Shown piece by piece: positions 9,913 to 22,316 of a DNA stretch of 64,000 nt (position 1 is its first letter; the number at the start of each line of letters is the position of its first letter). The position numbers were made by a program, and so were the translations under genes. The notes under the pieces are model-generated. The model had not been told where the DNA came from. It was given only the letters and a program-made list of their open reading frames with translations, and searched no databases. Origin of the DNA: Theristus sp. LFF4_11 (taxonomy: Eukaryota > Nematoda > Chromadorea > Monhysterida > Xyalidae); NCBI GenBank assembly GCA_030248135.1, contig JASANC010001364.1, forward strand, positions 46,563 through 110,562, given 5' to 3'.

Positions 9913-10687
9913 TCCCACGTGACCAAGTCCCCCGCCCCAGCGCAAGCGCAAACCGCAGCATTTTAACAACTACATGTGGTCCGGTCTATTTGTTCAGCGT
10001 CGTCTCCTGGTGAGAGCACCTATGCGCTGAGTCGGAGCAGAGGCGAAGTTGCGTGAGGAGAAGCGAAGCAGAAGAAGAGGGAGGCGAGTGCGGCCATTGA
10101 ATCTGCTGCCTCGGTCAGTTCTGCTCAGCTTGCATCACTGCTGATAACAGTGAGAACTTTTTTTGTGACTTCTGCGTCTCATCGTAAAGGTTGATGTTGA
10201 TGCGGTGTTTCACAGACAGCGACAGCCGCAATCTTTTACGAGTTTTTCTGGAAATTTTTGAAGTTTTTAGCCGACTAGAGCCGTGTTCAATTCACTGTCG
10301 TAATTTGCAACCGTGCTTAATGATATTTTGCCCGAAATTTCTTGATGTTACAAGTCAACGGACTCGGTGGTGCAACAGTAGACTGAAACACAACACATAA
10401 CACAAATGGAAACACGATACATGAACACGAACTGTTGATGCGTCGACGCATTCGGAACCTGATTTGTATGGCTGAATCGAGCTGGAATCGTGGAACATCA
10501 AAAACGGACAACAAGTGATGTGACATTGCTTTTCAGGCGCCAAGCAGCGCAGCGTTCAAAGTTGGAAGAAGTTGGAGCACGAGCATTCGTGAAAAAAGGA
10601 AGAGACGACTCGGGCGGTCGAAAGACAAAACAGCAACGCCAAAAACAGTGGTTCACGCAACGCTGTACCAGTTGTCTAAACAGTGCT
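9913..10687 (+). other. Probable promoter and 5' UTR region of CNBP
   Basis: This is the spacer between the transposon cluster and the first CNBP codon. It is purine-rich around 10030-10090 (AGGAGAAGCGAAGCAGAAG). No TATA box is obvious. A frame upstream of and continuous with the CNBP start exists from 10490 but has no family resemblance, so I treat it as untranslated leader. Confidence 0.35.
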
Positions 10688-13527
10688 ATGTCGTCGGACA
10701 TTTGTTTCAACTGCCAAAAGGCGGGTCACTTTGCGCGCGACTGTCCGGAGCCACGTGCCGAAGGAGTGTCCAGGGGTCGTGGACGTGGTGGATATCGTGG
10801 TGGTCGTGGCCGTGGTGGCGGTGGTGCCCCGTTTGGCATGGGTGGTGCAGGTGAGCTTTGAGTTGCACTCAGTGCTTCTGCGTGAATTCTCAGTTTGCGT
10901 GAAATAACAGAGCCGTGATACTTCATGATTTCATTCAGTGGCTCAGTGTTGTAGCACTATTGGACTACTAAGCTTTTATAAAACCAACCCCTGGGCTTAG
11001 TACTAGCGACTATTTAATAATAAGGGACTGAGATGGACAAAACGATAGACACAGCTACGGTTTTTCAAAGTATTTTGGTTGTCGTTTTTATTTTGTTCGT
11101 TTCGTGTTCTGTTTGCTTTTCGTGGATCACTGTGGTGTTGCACAGAGCGTCTGTGTTTGTGTGAGGCTAATGACAGAAGCAAGCACAGCAGAAGCTACCA
11201 CCAACAACAATAACCTTTCATAATGGGTCCCCTTTCACAATCACCAACCATAATCGTCACCAATTAACGCTAGTGATGTTCAATCACTGTGCAGCTTTGT
11301 GCATCTTGCTTGTTGAAATCTACCCCACTAGTTGGTTTTTTGTGATGCCTAATTCCGACGCTCTAGGATTTCAGTAATTTGTTTCTAAGCGGCATAATTC
11401 AGCGCCAATTAATTTAATCCGGCAGTCACATATTGACCAAAAGCGACGCCGTGACTCGCCGCGTGCGCAGCGACGGCAGCACGGCAGTGCCAGTGTGTTT
11501 GTGTGTTGCAGTGTGCTACCGGTGTCAACGAGCCGGCCACTTTGCACGCGACTGCCTGTCTGCGGACACTGCGGATCGTTGCTATCGCTGCGACGGCTAC
11601 GGACACGTCGCCCGCGACTGCACCGGCTTGCCGCGCGGCACCGCTGATGCCGCATTCGCGCACGCGCCCGCACCGCCGTTCCGCTCAGGTCGGTGCTGAT
11701 GCTCACTCACACAAACTCACCGCACTGCTGCAGTATCCGTGCACACAAACCACTGCAATTGCTTTCATTCGGGTCGTTCCAAAGTCGCACACACACGCTG
11801 ACTCCGTGAGTTTGCAGTTCTGTGCATCAAAATGCAAGCGGGCGTTCAGCTCGTTGTTTACGTGGGCGACTGAGTCGCAAGCTTGCGATCAACTGATTCG
11901 CACGTCCGTGTTAACCGTGACTCTGTGACATTCGTGAAAGTGCTGTTTTGTCATGGCAATAATTAATTCGTAACCAATTCTTGGTTTGGTCTTGCTTGGG
12001 CACTAACAATAACACTGAGGGGATTGTTGGGGGGGGGGGGGGTTCTGAGAACCAACTGAACGAAATGAACGTGTGAAAACGTTGCGTGTGAGTCTGAGAA
12101 AATAGAAAGAGAAATCAGTAGCACGGTTTCGAGAATCAGTGTTCGCTGGCGCGTCCGCATGATCACAGTGTGAGCACCATTGCAGACGGCTGCTACAACT
12201 GCGGCGGCAGTGGCCACTTTGCGCGTGACTGCCCGTCGAATCGTGGCGGCTCGCGAGGCGGTGCGCCGTGCTACGCGTGTGGCGGCGCCGGCCACTTCGC
12301 ACGCGACTGCCCCACGAACGCGCGCGCTGGGGGCTCGTACTCGTTCCGGGGTCGTGGCGGCGCACGTGGCGGACCCAAGGTTGCTCGATCACTGCTCTCT
12401 GCTCAGCCGTTTTCCTCAACATCGGTTCAACTTTTTCTGCAACTGTGCTCATGATGATGACCGAGGACGCTGCGACCTCAGCTGCAATGCTGTTGCTACG
12501 ATGTGCAGTGTCAGTGGTGCTACTAAGGCTGAATGTAGTATTGCTGTTGCAGTGTTACAACTGTGGCAAGTTCGGTCACATCAGTCGCGACTGCGTTGAA
12601 ACGGCCGGCGAAAAGAAATGCTACAGCTGCAACGAGCTCGGCCACATTGCGCGCGACTGCCCGAACAACGCGAGCGCACCGACTGCTGGCAGCGGCAGTG
12701 ACGCCGAAAACGATGGTAAGCCCTTGAAACTGTGCCTGCGTGCACGGGCGCTCGCCACTGTACGCGCCCGAAGTGACACTTGTGTATGTCAATGGTGAAG
12801 AAAGCGTCGAAAAAATAGGAAAGCTTTGGCGGACGGCACGGAACAACGATTTGTTTTGCACAGTCTTTGACGATCAGGGACATCTGAGTTAAGATCGTGT
12901 TCACTGTTCGTGTTAATGTTGTTGTGGGGCCGCCCCGCCTCCCAAATTTTTTTCGAATTTATCTCTACCTGAACGGTTTTTTTCGGCTCAGTAACTACTT
13001 ACCTTTAAAAACTTCAGCCAGTTCCTACTTGAAAATTTTTGCCTTCGAAGGCATAAAATATATCACTTTTTGGTTCAAAATGACTTTTTTGTTCGAATTT
13101 TTGGTAAATTTTGCTAATTTTGGGAGAAAATACCCATTTATCTTTTATTTTTGAGCGCTTTAGCACATTCAGCTGTTTTTACCTGTTTTTAGCGTTTTTG
13201 CTATCTACATTCAAGCTCAATAACATATGCAACTAGCTGATTGGTTGGTGATCGTGACGCATGCATTCTGTGCACACCAAACTCCAGCAAGCAACAGCAA
13301 TGCCTGTACAGAATGCGTGCATCACAATCACCAACCACTCAGCTAGTTGCATATGTTGAGTTGGACTGTATGCACCCAGTTTCCGTGTCCGTCGTCGTGC
13401 ACCCATAATTCGGTGAGCCCATCAATGACAACAGTGTGCTTTCACCAACGGCCGTTTCATTGGTCTCATTGCGATTGCAGACAACGCCGATGCGGGCAGC
13501 GGCCGTGAGGACAGCGACAAGGAGTAG
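10688..13527 (+). CDS. CNBP: CNBP-type CCHC zinc-knuckle nucleic-acid-binding protein
   Basis: A single-stranded DNA/RNA-binding protein; the family binds G-rich mRNA and promoter elements and promotes translation. Coding exons: 10688-10850, 11512-11688, 12186-12379, 12553-12715, 13481-13527. All junctions keep phase and give 247 aa. Seven CX2CX4HX4C knuckles are visible: [84 protein letters not shown] and [14 protein letters not shown]. An Arg-Gly-Gly box lies between knuckles 1 and 2, as in vertebrate CNBP, and a second Gly/Arg stretch follows knuckle 5. The start MSSDICFNC matches the family's MSSN(E)CFKC opening, which is why I chose it over the in-frame ATG at 10490. The tail is acidic (DSDKE). 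It is longer than the roughly 170-aa vertebrate protein. Intron 4 carries a MITE. Confidence 0.93.
13208..13368. mobile_element. Tc1/mariner-type MITE in CNBP intron 4
   Basis: Inverted arms of about 60 bp (TACATTCAAGCTCAATAACA on the left, TACAGTCCAACTCAACATAT on the right complement) both continue into GCAACTAGCTGA and TGGTTGGTGAT. TA lies at both edges (13206-13207 and 13369-13370). It shares layout and the GCTGATTGGTTG word with the MITEs near 49950, 57488 and 61876. Confidence 0.8.
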
Positions 13528-16500
13528 GCCGCAGCGCAGCAGCTCGTGTTCTGTTTTCAGAAATCTGAGAACGTTCGAAAGACGTTTCGTATTCTGCAGT
13601 GTTGTTAAATGTTGAGTATTTTATACCGCGGAACTGTGCGCTTTGTGCTGTTCTTTTCCATGTCGGTTTAGAAAGAGAATCTTTTGTTTGGTTTGCGTTG
13701 TGCTAATTTGTCAACAACAGTATAGTTGTACGATCGCATTAGGCTTAGATGGATTTCTATACTTCTTCTAGCTCTCCAGGTAGATTAGCCTTGTTTGTCT
13801 GCTTTGTTTGTTTTGCGAAGTTTTATTGTTATCCATAGTAATTTTTTTGCTGCAGACGACTTCTTTAAAATTTTATGAAAAATATACGTAGTGAGAAATT
13901 TTAGGGAGTAGTGCATAAATCGTTTCCCGGTTCGTTTTTTTGTTTTTTTCGATTTTGTGTTTATTTTTGGTTGTTCTGTCGGTAATTTTCAGATGGGATT
14001 CTTTGTGTGTCTATGTATTTCTAATACTAAATTACATGGATGACAAGATATTGAATGCGAAACACTCTTTCGTGGCGTTTTCGTGTTCATAATAATATTT
14101 CTCATTTGTGTTGTATTGTATTTTTCAAATGTTTTCTTCTTGTATTCTGTTGTTTCTGTTCGTGTTTGTCTTTTGTTTGTTTGTTTTTTGTTTTGTGTAC
14201 TTTCTAATCAGCCACTCTATAACACTACAAATAGCCTACTGTCAACGGGTAACAACAATAATATTCTCGAAAACATTTACGTTTGAATTGAATATTGGAA
14301 CTGCATCAGATACGAACTTGGTGGAAAAAACGATGATTTGATAGCAGAATGTGGCAGTAGTCGTCTTCATTTGTTACTATCATGTTTGCGGTTTGTTGTT
14401 AGTTTGTGTGTTTTTTAGCGAGTTTCTGGGCTATAGTGTCGTTGCTGTATCTTTTCTTGTGCTCTTCCTTCTCGTATATTACCACATTGCGTGCGTGTTC
14501 ACCTTCTAGTTGTTGTTCATTTCACTGTTCTTAGTTCAACATCGATGATAGCTGTCAATTCACTGGCGCGTGCTGTCTCTCGGTCCACGTAGCCCACCCA
14601 GAACTTCTCAGCGTTGCAACTTCTTCGTTCGCTTGTTCGTCTTCTACTCGCATCAACATGTCATTTGTTAATTATGGTTGCAGCACCGAAGACTGTGATC
14701 CAATTTGGCATGGATTGTGTCTGGTGAAAGGTGTCGTTGCATGCGGGCGCACCATTTTTGCGATGTTGTTTTGTGTCGACTCTCGCAACCCACCAACGAG
14801 CAAAGCTATCACAAATGATCGCCAGTGTGCATTTTGCCGTGATTGGGCATTCAAAATTATCCAGCAGTGTTCTGAAACTGATGGTGTAATTTGTTCGAGA
14901 AGGGGGGGGGGCGGGGGAGCGACATTCAAGTGGCACTGGCATACGGCGCGGTGCGCCAATTTTGACTCGGTGCTTTTGGGAATCCAGGTGCCCCCCACCC
15001 CCCGCTGACGTCTTCGGCGCTGTTCGTTTATATGTTGCACCAGTTTTAGCCAAACGCATCTAGCTGTAAGATGTATTGCTGTGTATATGAGTTACTGTTA
15101 CATCGTTTTGTCTGTCACCCGTTTTAAAATTTCAAGTTCAATATTATATTTTTATAGTTCGTCATCATTCCCAAGAAAAAACGAGAGTTTCATGTAAAAA
15201 TGGCACCAATGGATGACATGAAGTGCTGTCAGGTGTTTGCTTCAGTGCGCGACGCAACTGCAGCAGCAGACCTGGCCCGTTCATGCCTTTCGTGCAACGT
15301 ACCTCACATACGTATAACCGCTGCACGCTTGCTTTCGTTTGAAGTTTTGATGAAATTCATAAAAAATATGTTATGTCGTAAAGTGTACACTTTTTGCGCT
15401 GTTCAAAACTGCAATCCTTTGATTTCAACCATGTAATTCCTTCACTGAGTCTCCAGCTCAGTGATAACACTAGTTTTAATTATCCCATAATTTTTTTATG
15501 TAAAACATTTAAAAATTACACCATTCGCTGTCGTGCCTTCCGATTTTCAAATGTGTTATAAAATACAACACAACCTTGCATGAAGAACTTTAACAAATAA
15601 TTGTGATTTCAACAGTTGTTTTGTCAGTTAGAAGTAGCTTTGTATAGTGCTCTGTCGGCTTAAATATATCCATCATTAACATACTCGATTACTGAGTGAT
15701 AATGCATAAATATTATTTTAAAGTATTTCACATGCCGATACTATAAATCGTGTTTTTGTGAATTCTTATTTTGGTTTATTTGATTTTCTGGTCAGACAAC
15801 AGACTGCCACCGAGTGCTTGTCAAAGTTGCAAGGAGCACGACAGAACCATCCGTTGGGTCATGTTGCTGGTCAGTGAAATACAACCGATCATACAACACA
15901 CTCACCATTGTCATGGTGAGACTCATAGCTTTGTTTTGTGTCGTTGTGCATATTGAAAACAATATAGGTCACTGAACTGATAAATGTCAATCATTTAGAA
16001 CATGCATAGAAAACTACGTGAAATTAGCTCGTCAGTGGTTATTAATTACTTGAATAGCGTTTTTTTCTGTCGCTTTGTGGAGGATGTTTTCTTTCATTGT
16101 TCTACATATATGGCGACTTTCGTTTTTTCGTCGATACAAGACTTTGAAGTGCGGTGAGATGGTGTTTTCAGTGGTCCGTATATGTCACTGTCGTTGTTCT
16201 GTTCTTGTATGCACCTTTAGGCGAAACAGTGTTTGTTCACTGCGTGGGTTTTTCTCTCTCTGTTTCTGTATCTGATTTGGCGTTCATGGTTTACTATAAA
16301 AAATAAACTGGTTGAAAAATGGCGTTTGGCGGGCAAAAAAGTTGACTCACAAGTGTTTTTGATGCACCAATCGAATATCTAGACAAAGATTTAGCTTTTT
16401 CTTCACCAACACCAACACCATCAATTTCAGCTGAATGCGAAAGGTGCGAATGGATACAAAAGTACATCGTGGATTGCTGGTGCCACCCGCAAAGTTTTCG

Positions 16501-16629
16501 GAAAACTGGCGCAAGCTGAAAGCGCAGGTGGGTTTGCAGCGCCTTACCAGGGTTGTGTTGCGGTGAAGCGGGGGGTTTACATGAGACGAGATTGGATAAA
16601 CGGCGAAACCCGATCCAACTTTGTGTCAA
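13528..16629. other. CNBP 3' UTR and intergenic DNA
   Basis: T-rich sequence without a credible gene. Short frames near 14658 and 15200 lack splice-supported continuation or family motifs. A G-run (GGGGGGGGG) lies at about 14903. The CNBP poly(A) site cannot be placed with confidence. Confidence 0.4.
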
Positions 16630-18612
16630 ATGAACTGTCAAATGTCAAATGTGTCAAGTGAACTGCAGATTGATGCTGACGCCGTTGTAAAGCAGCATGG
16701 CAACCGTTGTGTCGGCAAGGGCAAAGCAAACAAGAAACGGCAACGAGTCCAGAAACCGGTACAACAACTGAAGACTTCTCTCAAGGACAGCGAAACCGTG
16801 GCAGAAATCGCAAGCAGTAGCACAGCAGCGAAGACGGAGTTTGTTTTTATGAATTACGAAACTGAACAGAGCTGTTTGGTGCTGGCAATGTGCAGGTGGT
16901 CTTCTGTATCCTACAGTTTATGGAGCAGTTTACCGTTGCGCTTGTCCTTGGTAAACCAGCACAACGGCCGTTCTAAATCGCTTGTCAGAAGCACTGCGCC
17001 GCTTGCGATCGACTGCGAATTTGTGGGTGTCGGTGAGAAAGGCGTGCAAGACCAACTGGCCAGGGTGAGCGTTGTGGACTCGGGCGGCCGTGTTGTGTGC
17101 GACGAGTACGTGCGCCCGCTGAGGCACGTGGTCGACTGGCGCACGCACGTCAGCGGCATCACGCCTGCGCACATGCGCGCTGGTGAGCAGTTGAGTGCAC
17201 AGTGCACAACAAAGACACGTCCATTCGGTGGCCTCATCACTCACGTCGCTTAATACTATGCCCCCACACTATCAAGCAATGCTCCACGCTGGTCAGTTGC
17301 ACCAATTCACCGTGTTGACTGACTGCAGAACACCTGCTGTGAACGTCGTTGTTTGATAACGGAACACAGCTTCTTCACTGCTGCACTGTCATCAACAAAG
17401 AGCAGCACACAAGCGCAAGTGTTGCTTTGTTTTCAGCGAGTGATTTCTTCGAAGTGCAAGAGCGTGTTCGTGCAATGATTGACGGCCATTTGCTTGTCGG
17501 TCACGGACTTCACCACGATCTGAAGGTCGGTCAACCGTGGCACCGGTGCTGCTCACTGCATGGCAGCGCTCGCTTTTGGTGCAACGCAACGCACGCTCCA
17601 ATACAGTCGCACTTGCCGAGTGTCAATCATTCGTGTTAGGCTGCGAAACGCAAGAAACTTCGATGAATCAGAACTCCGCAGAAATGTCAAAGCGGATGCT
17701 GCTGTTTTTGTCGCATTGTATCCATCAGCAATCACTTGCAATGTTTCTTGTTCGCAGGTGCTTGGTTTGACGCACCCTGTACGTCTGCAACGTGACACGT
17801 CGAAATTTGCGTTGTTCCGGCGCATGAGCCAGAGCAGCAAAACGCCGTCACTGAAACGGCTGGCACACGACATTCTCGGCATACAAGTGCAACAGAACGA
17901 ACACGACTCGGTTGGTGACGTCGCTGTTCACATCGTTCATTCGTAAAGTAAAGTACAGTGCACTCTTGAGGACAGTGCACTCCGTCCGTTTATAGCATTG
18001 TAATGGTACACGCACGCTCAGAAAAGACACATACGCCACTTGGCGATGCTACGAAAGACGGTTTTATAAACGTTTTATTACCGTTTTTTCTTCCCTAATT
18101 TTTCTTAGCACCCAATTTCCAGAACTTGGCTGTCGGAACCAGTTGAAATTAGTGTTTTTAAGTGAGTGAAATTCAATTTTAGGTTGATGCAATTTTTTGA
18201 ATTTTGCTATATACATCATTGTCCTATAGTTTTTTAAATACCAAAATTTTCAAAAGTTTTTCAGGTAAAAACCGGTTTTTCATTTCTGCAAGAGAACAAC
18301 CGGAAATAAAACCTTTTTTTCAAAAAACCGGTTGTGTTTGCCATGCTAACCGCACACAGTCGCTGATGTGTTCGCTGCTGAGTAGCGCATGTGTTTGTGT
18401 GTGACTAGTGCCACCTGAGAGTGCATTGTCTTATTCTCAGACTTTGTTGCAGTTCGCGAATCCTTTCATTCATGTTAATCCAACGAAACTCCACAACAAA
18501 CTCGCAGGTGCAAGACGCTCGTGTGGCGATGAATTTGTACACGATGCACAAGAGACAGTGGAGACACGCGGAGCACAAGAAACGGCGACACAAAACCAAA
18601 CGGACACAATGA
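16630..18612 (+). CDS. REXO4: REXO4-like DEDDh 3'-5' exonuclease
   Basis: A predicted nucleolar RNA 3'-5' exonuclease of the REXO4/ISG20 group, involved in rRNA maturation in other eukaryotes. Exons: 16630-17182, 17437-17525, 17758-17910, 18508-18612; all phases fit and give 299 aa. Exo I is [11 protein letters not shown] (D128, E130), followed by YVRP and VSGITPAHM. Exo II is [16 protein letters not shown]. Exo III spans the last intron as NEHDS joined to VQDARVAM. The C-terminus is strongly basic ([10 protein letters not shown]), and the N-terminus is Lys-rich, as in nucleolar proteins. Residues ~75-115 are poorly conserved, and a short unrecognised intron could lie there (about 16850-16970), so the N-terminal half is less certain. 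It converges with PLBD, stop to stop 200 bp apart. Confidence 0.85.
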
Positions 18613-18812
18613 TGCAATGATGTTGCGCAATCATTGATGATCAATACAATGCGCGCGGATTGATGCCGTCGACGTTGTAATCGTGTTCCGTGGTGCTTTT
18701 TCACATTCTGTCTTGTTGCTTCACATCCTTTTTTTTCAAAATACAAATATCACAAATGCGCAAGCAGACTTAACAGTGAGGCAGCAGATTGAATCTGTGA
18801 CGAGTGCTTGTG

Positions 18813-21800
18813 TCAATGGCGCCCCGCCCGCACCGTGCGGTTGTTTCGTGTTCGTCTGTGCTTGCTGTGTGTCGTCGTCGCGCGTTCCGTGTTGCCGGCT
18901 GTCCATTTTATGCGCACCGGCGTGAATCGCCATTCGCCTGTCGGATGACCGAAATGCGGCGTGCTGCTGGCGAAATCGGCCGTGGCCCAATTGAACGCTG
19001 CCACCTGGTCGTACGTTGGACCAGCAGCCGCCACGAAACGCAGCTGAGCCGCCATGCGCGCACTCGTGATCTGCCAGTTGGCGTGTCAATTAGGCTGCGA
19101 TGTGGCGCCAAACCAGGCCACCGTTGTCACCCCCACAACGGGTGTGCTACCACCACGACACGTGTCATCGCTTTTTCATCACCCAGTGGTTCAAAATGAT
19201 CAGCATTCACTTTTAAAAATCAAAACAGTCTACCTTTGCATCGATCGCTCCATGGTTTCGGTGGGCGAGTGACGCGAATGGATAGCTGCCGTTGGGTGCG
19301 TTCAGATCGGAGCGTGCAGCGATCGCGTTCTCGCCACTGTACGGCGGTGTGCAGTTGCAAGCGCTCAGCGCGTCGTGCTCAAAGTTGTTGTAGCTGCACA
19401 ACGAACGCTGGCGTGCTCACGAACAGAACAGCCGCAGCGCAACATTGCTGCAGCTCAAGCTTCACGTGTCTTACCGCATGACGTGCAGCATCGATCTCAC
19501 ATCGTGCACCGTGTGCTCGTCTCGTTTGAAGATGAGTGCGCGCGGCGTTCGCTCGTACGTGAACCAGTCGCCGTATTTGCGCACGTTCTCCCAGTTGCCG
19601 CTTTCGTTGAAAATCTCGGCGAAATACGGCACATTGTAGCTGGGCCAGTAGCCCTGCGCCGCCAACACTGACGTCACGTCGGCCGACTTGATGTGACCGC
19701 TGCAACGGAATAAGTGCACGTGATCGCAGTCGTTGTTGTTCTGAAACACTGAAACAATTGGTGCACTCACGGGAGTTGCTCGAGCACCCAAAACAGGTGC
19801 GTCGCTGTGTGCAACGACATTGACGGACGGAAGCGCTTGTAGTCAACGATCATCCATTGGTTGTTGTACCTGCAACGAACTGCCAAACCGATCGGTTGCA
19901 AATGCTGATATCAGCGGTGCTTCGTCTTGGGCCATTGAACTGTGATAACAATCAACATTTTGCATCGGAGTTTGTAACAACAGCTACAGATGCTTATGGA
20001 AACGCCGAGGTTTTACAATTGGGCTGAGAACGCTCACTGAATAAATTACTGAGCAAATTTATTCAGCGAGCAAATTTATTCAGCAGCGGTCGCTGAACAA
20101 AATCGAGATGTTTGACAATGATGAACAAATGGGCGTTGCCGGTGTGCGTTTTGGGCGTGATTCAGTGTGCCGTTTTTAACGTTCTGTTTTGTGCGTCGAG
20201 CAGCCGCTGAGTGCAAGGCAGACTGACGTTCCCGAATTGTGTCGTGCGAACAGCTGCGTCCACATGCGTGCGTCCGTGGCCAACCGATTGGCGACCTGCG
20301 AGCGAATCCACGTGAGCACTGAGCGCGGCGTGACGTGCGCCCAAAGGGAGCCGTTGTTGTTGCCAATGGTCGTTTCGGTGACCACCTGACGTAGACAAAC
20401 GCGAGCAAGTGCACAAACTGCGTGCAATGGTTCGGCTCAGTTCATTGACGAAGTGATGCATGCAAAACTCAGTGAAGCCGTACCAATCCGGCAGACGTCA
20501 CGTAGAAATCGTCGATGGACGGCAGCGTGCCCGGATAGCCGGAGAAGGAGACGGCGCGTGCTGGCACGTCTGCGTTGCAAAGAACACTCGCCACTCACTG
20601 TGTCTGTGCATGTGCAATCTGTGGTGCTCAACTGTACCACGGATTCTCACGTTTGTAGTCGAAGTTGTACAGTTTCAGAATGCGCAGCATCGTCTGGTAG
20701 GTCGTCCAGGTGTCGTGTGCGACCAGCAGCTCTTTGTTGTTGTTCACCGGCTTTATCAGCACAGAGCAAGAGCCGGAGCCACGCTGCCGTTGCCAAAGTG
20801 CTTTCGGCTTGCCGAGCGCCTGTTCCAAATCTTCCAAGTCGCCTCCGAGTTGCAAATAGCTGCAGAGCAACCGGCATATTGCAGTTTCAGACTCGAAAAA
20901 GGTTGCTAAAAAGTGGCAAGGAAAATGTTCTTTGTGAAAGTCGAGTCAATTAGCATATTGAAAACGTCATGAAAACTCCGCTTACAGCAGCATGCAGTCT
21001 GATTTGATGCGAGGTTTGAACGTCGGCGTATAATTTCGAAGTCCCAGGAATCCATCCTCCATGCCACTCAACTGATACAGGATTAATTCGACCTACAAAA
21101 AAAGGAATCGGTAGTTGCGTCGAAGAATGCACCCGCGAAGCGTTTGGAGACTCAGAATCTGCACGTTTCTCATTTCGAATGTGTTTCAAGGGCCGCAGTG
21201 TGTCACCTGTTTCCAGTAGCTGTCGTGCGTGTGCTTCGCGATCTGCTCCTGCATGTACGCTTGATTTTGCTGCAGAAACGCTTTCAAACGAGCGCAGTAC
21301 ACTGCGAGCTTGGCGGAGGGCCGCATGCAGTCATAGTAGAACGTGTTGCGCACGTGGAAGCCAATCAGATCGGTGCTCAGTGCAGCTACAACTCGCAACA
21401 AACTTCATTCGAATAGTGACGTTTTTTCATTAAAAAAACCAATGCAACCTTCAGTGGCACCAGCTGCGTAGGCTTTGATTTGGTCGGAAAAATTGCCACT
21501 GGTGGTGAGCTCCATGTACGACCAGCTGGAATCGAAACTTAGTTGAGTTGAAGCTCCATGCACGAACTAACTAAAAATCTGTGTTGAAAAATCCAAACAC
21601 CTTTGAAAACTCAACAGAGGTTTGTTGAACTTCTGCCAAAGCGAATGCGGCAGCTCAACAAAACGGTGCCGCACGTCAATCATCGTCGTGCATTCAAAAT
21701 AATGCAAAATGCTCGTTTTGTTGAGCCACCACCCTCGGGTTTGCGTGTTTCATTGTTCACCGCATGCATACCCGGTTTGATTGATGCTGTTCTTCAATTC

Positions 21801-22040
21801 TCCGACGGCCACTTGCTGCGTGCGGGGCTGACACTGTTCGTATGTGGAGGTGAGATACACCGAGGCCGCAGTTGCATTCCAGCACGCCCGAACCGCGCGA
21901 AAGTCGGCGCCTTGTTTCGCGTTGTCTTTGTCGGCACGTTTGTGAAGCACACGCACTCCGTCGTGCAAGAACTTCCTTGACGAAACACCCACAAAAACGG
22001 CTAACAACAGAAGAAAGCTGACCGTTTTAGTGTTGTTCAT
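18813..22040 (-). CDS. PLBD2: Phospholipase B-like lysosomal hydrolase (PLBD family)
   Basis: A secretory/lysosomal N-terminal-nucleophile hydrolase related to laminin-ancestor/p76. Exons in transcription order: 22040-21772, 21525-21449, 21391-21207, 21092-20986, 20859-20651, 20569-20484, 20385-20228, 19869-19771, 19699-19475, 19393-19234, 19070-18813. Every junction keeps phase, giving 610 aa (human PLBD2 is about 590). A signal peptide opens the protein (SFLLLLAVFVGV). The autocleavage site GSGSC|S puts the nucleophile at Cys244. Family landmarks follow in order: AHDTWTTYQTMLRI, FSGYPGTLPSIDDFY, ETTIGNNNGSLW, YNNQWMIVDYKRF, YGDWFTYERTPRA, CTPPYSGENAIAARSDLN, and NGSYPF. N-glycosylation sequons are frequent. 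An Arg-rich tail of about 29 residues follows the usual end (VRIKW) and is unusual. PLBD1 versus PLBD2 is not settled. Confidence 0.93.
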
Positions 22041-22316
22041 TTTTTGATTGTTCTTTCTTTTCAATTGTTCAATGCGAAAATGCTCAATTTCATTCACGTT
22101 TTGTTGCACACGGTGAACGGAAACACTGGCTGATCGGTGTAAATCACGATTTTATGCCGCTGATAAGGCACGCGGCAAAACCCGGTGGTGTGGTGTAATA
22201 AACAAGAACACAGACTAGAAAAGGAAAATGCACACCGTGTACGCATCAAGCACCGTTGGCTGATAAAAAAGATGCTCTAACATTAAACATAAAGCTAGGC
22301 AATGAAAACAACAGTG

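Noticed and set aside
13208..13368. CRISPR-like or riboswitch-like palindrome
   Set aside because: The inverted repeat has TA at both ends and relatives elsewhere in the window; it is a MITE, and the genome is animal.
14658..15436. Two open frames of 78-116 residues downstream of CNBP
   Set aside because: There is no recognisable domain and no splice partners, and one ends in a G-run; most likely chance.
17732..18039. Minus-strand frames over the REXO4 locus
   Set aside because: They are shadows of the spliced REXO4 exons, whose phases and motifs fit the plus strand.
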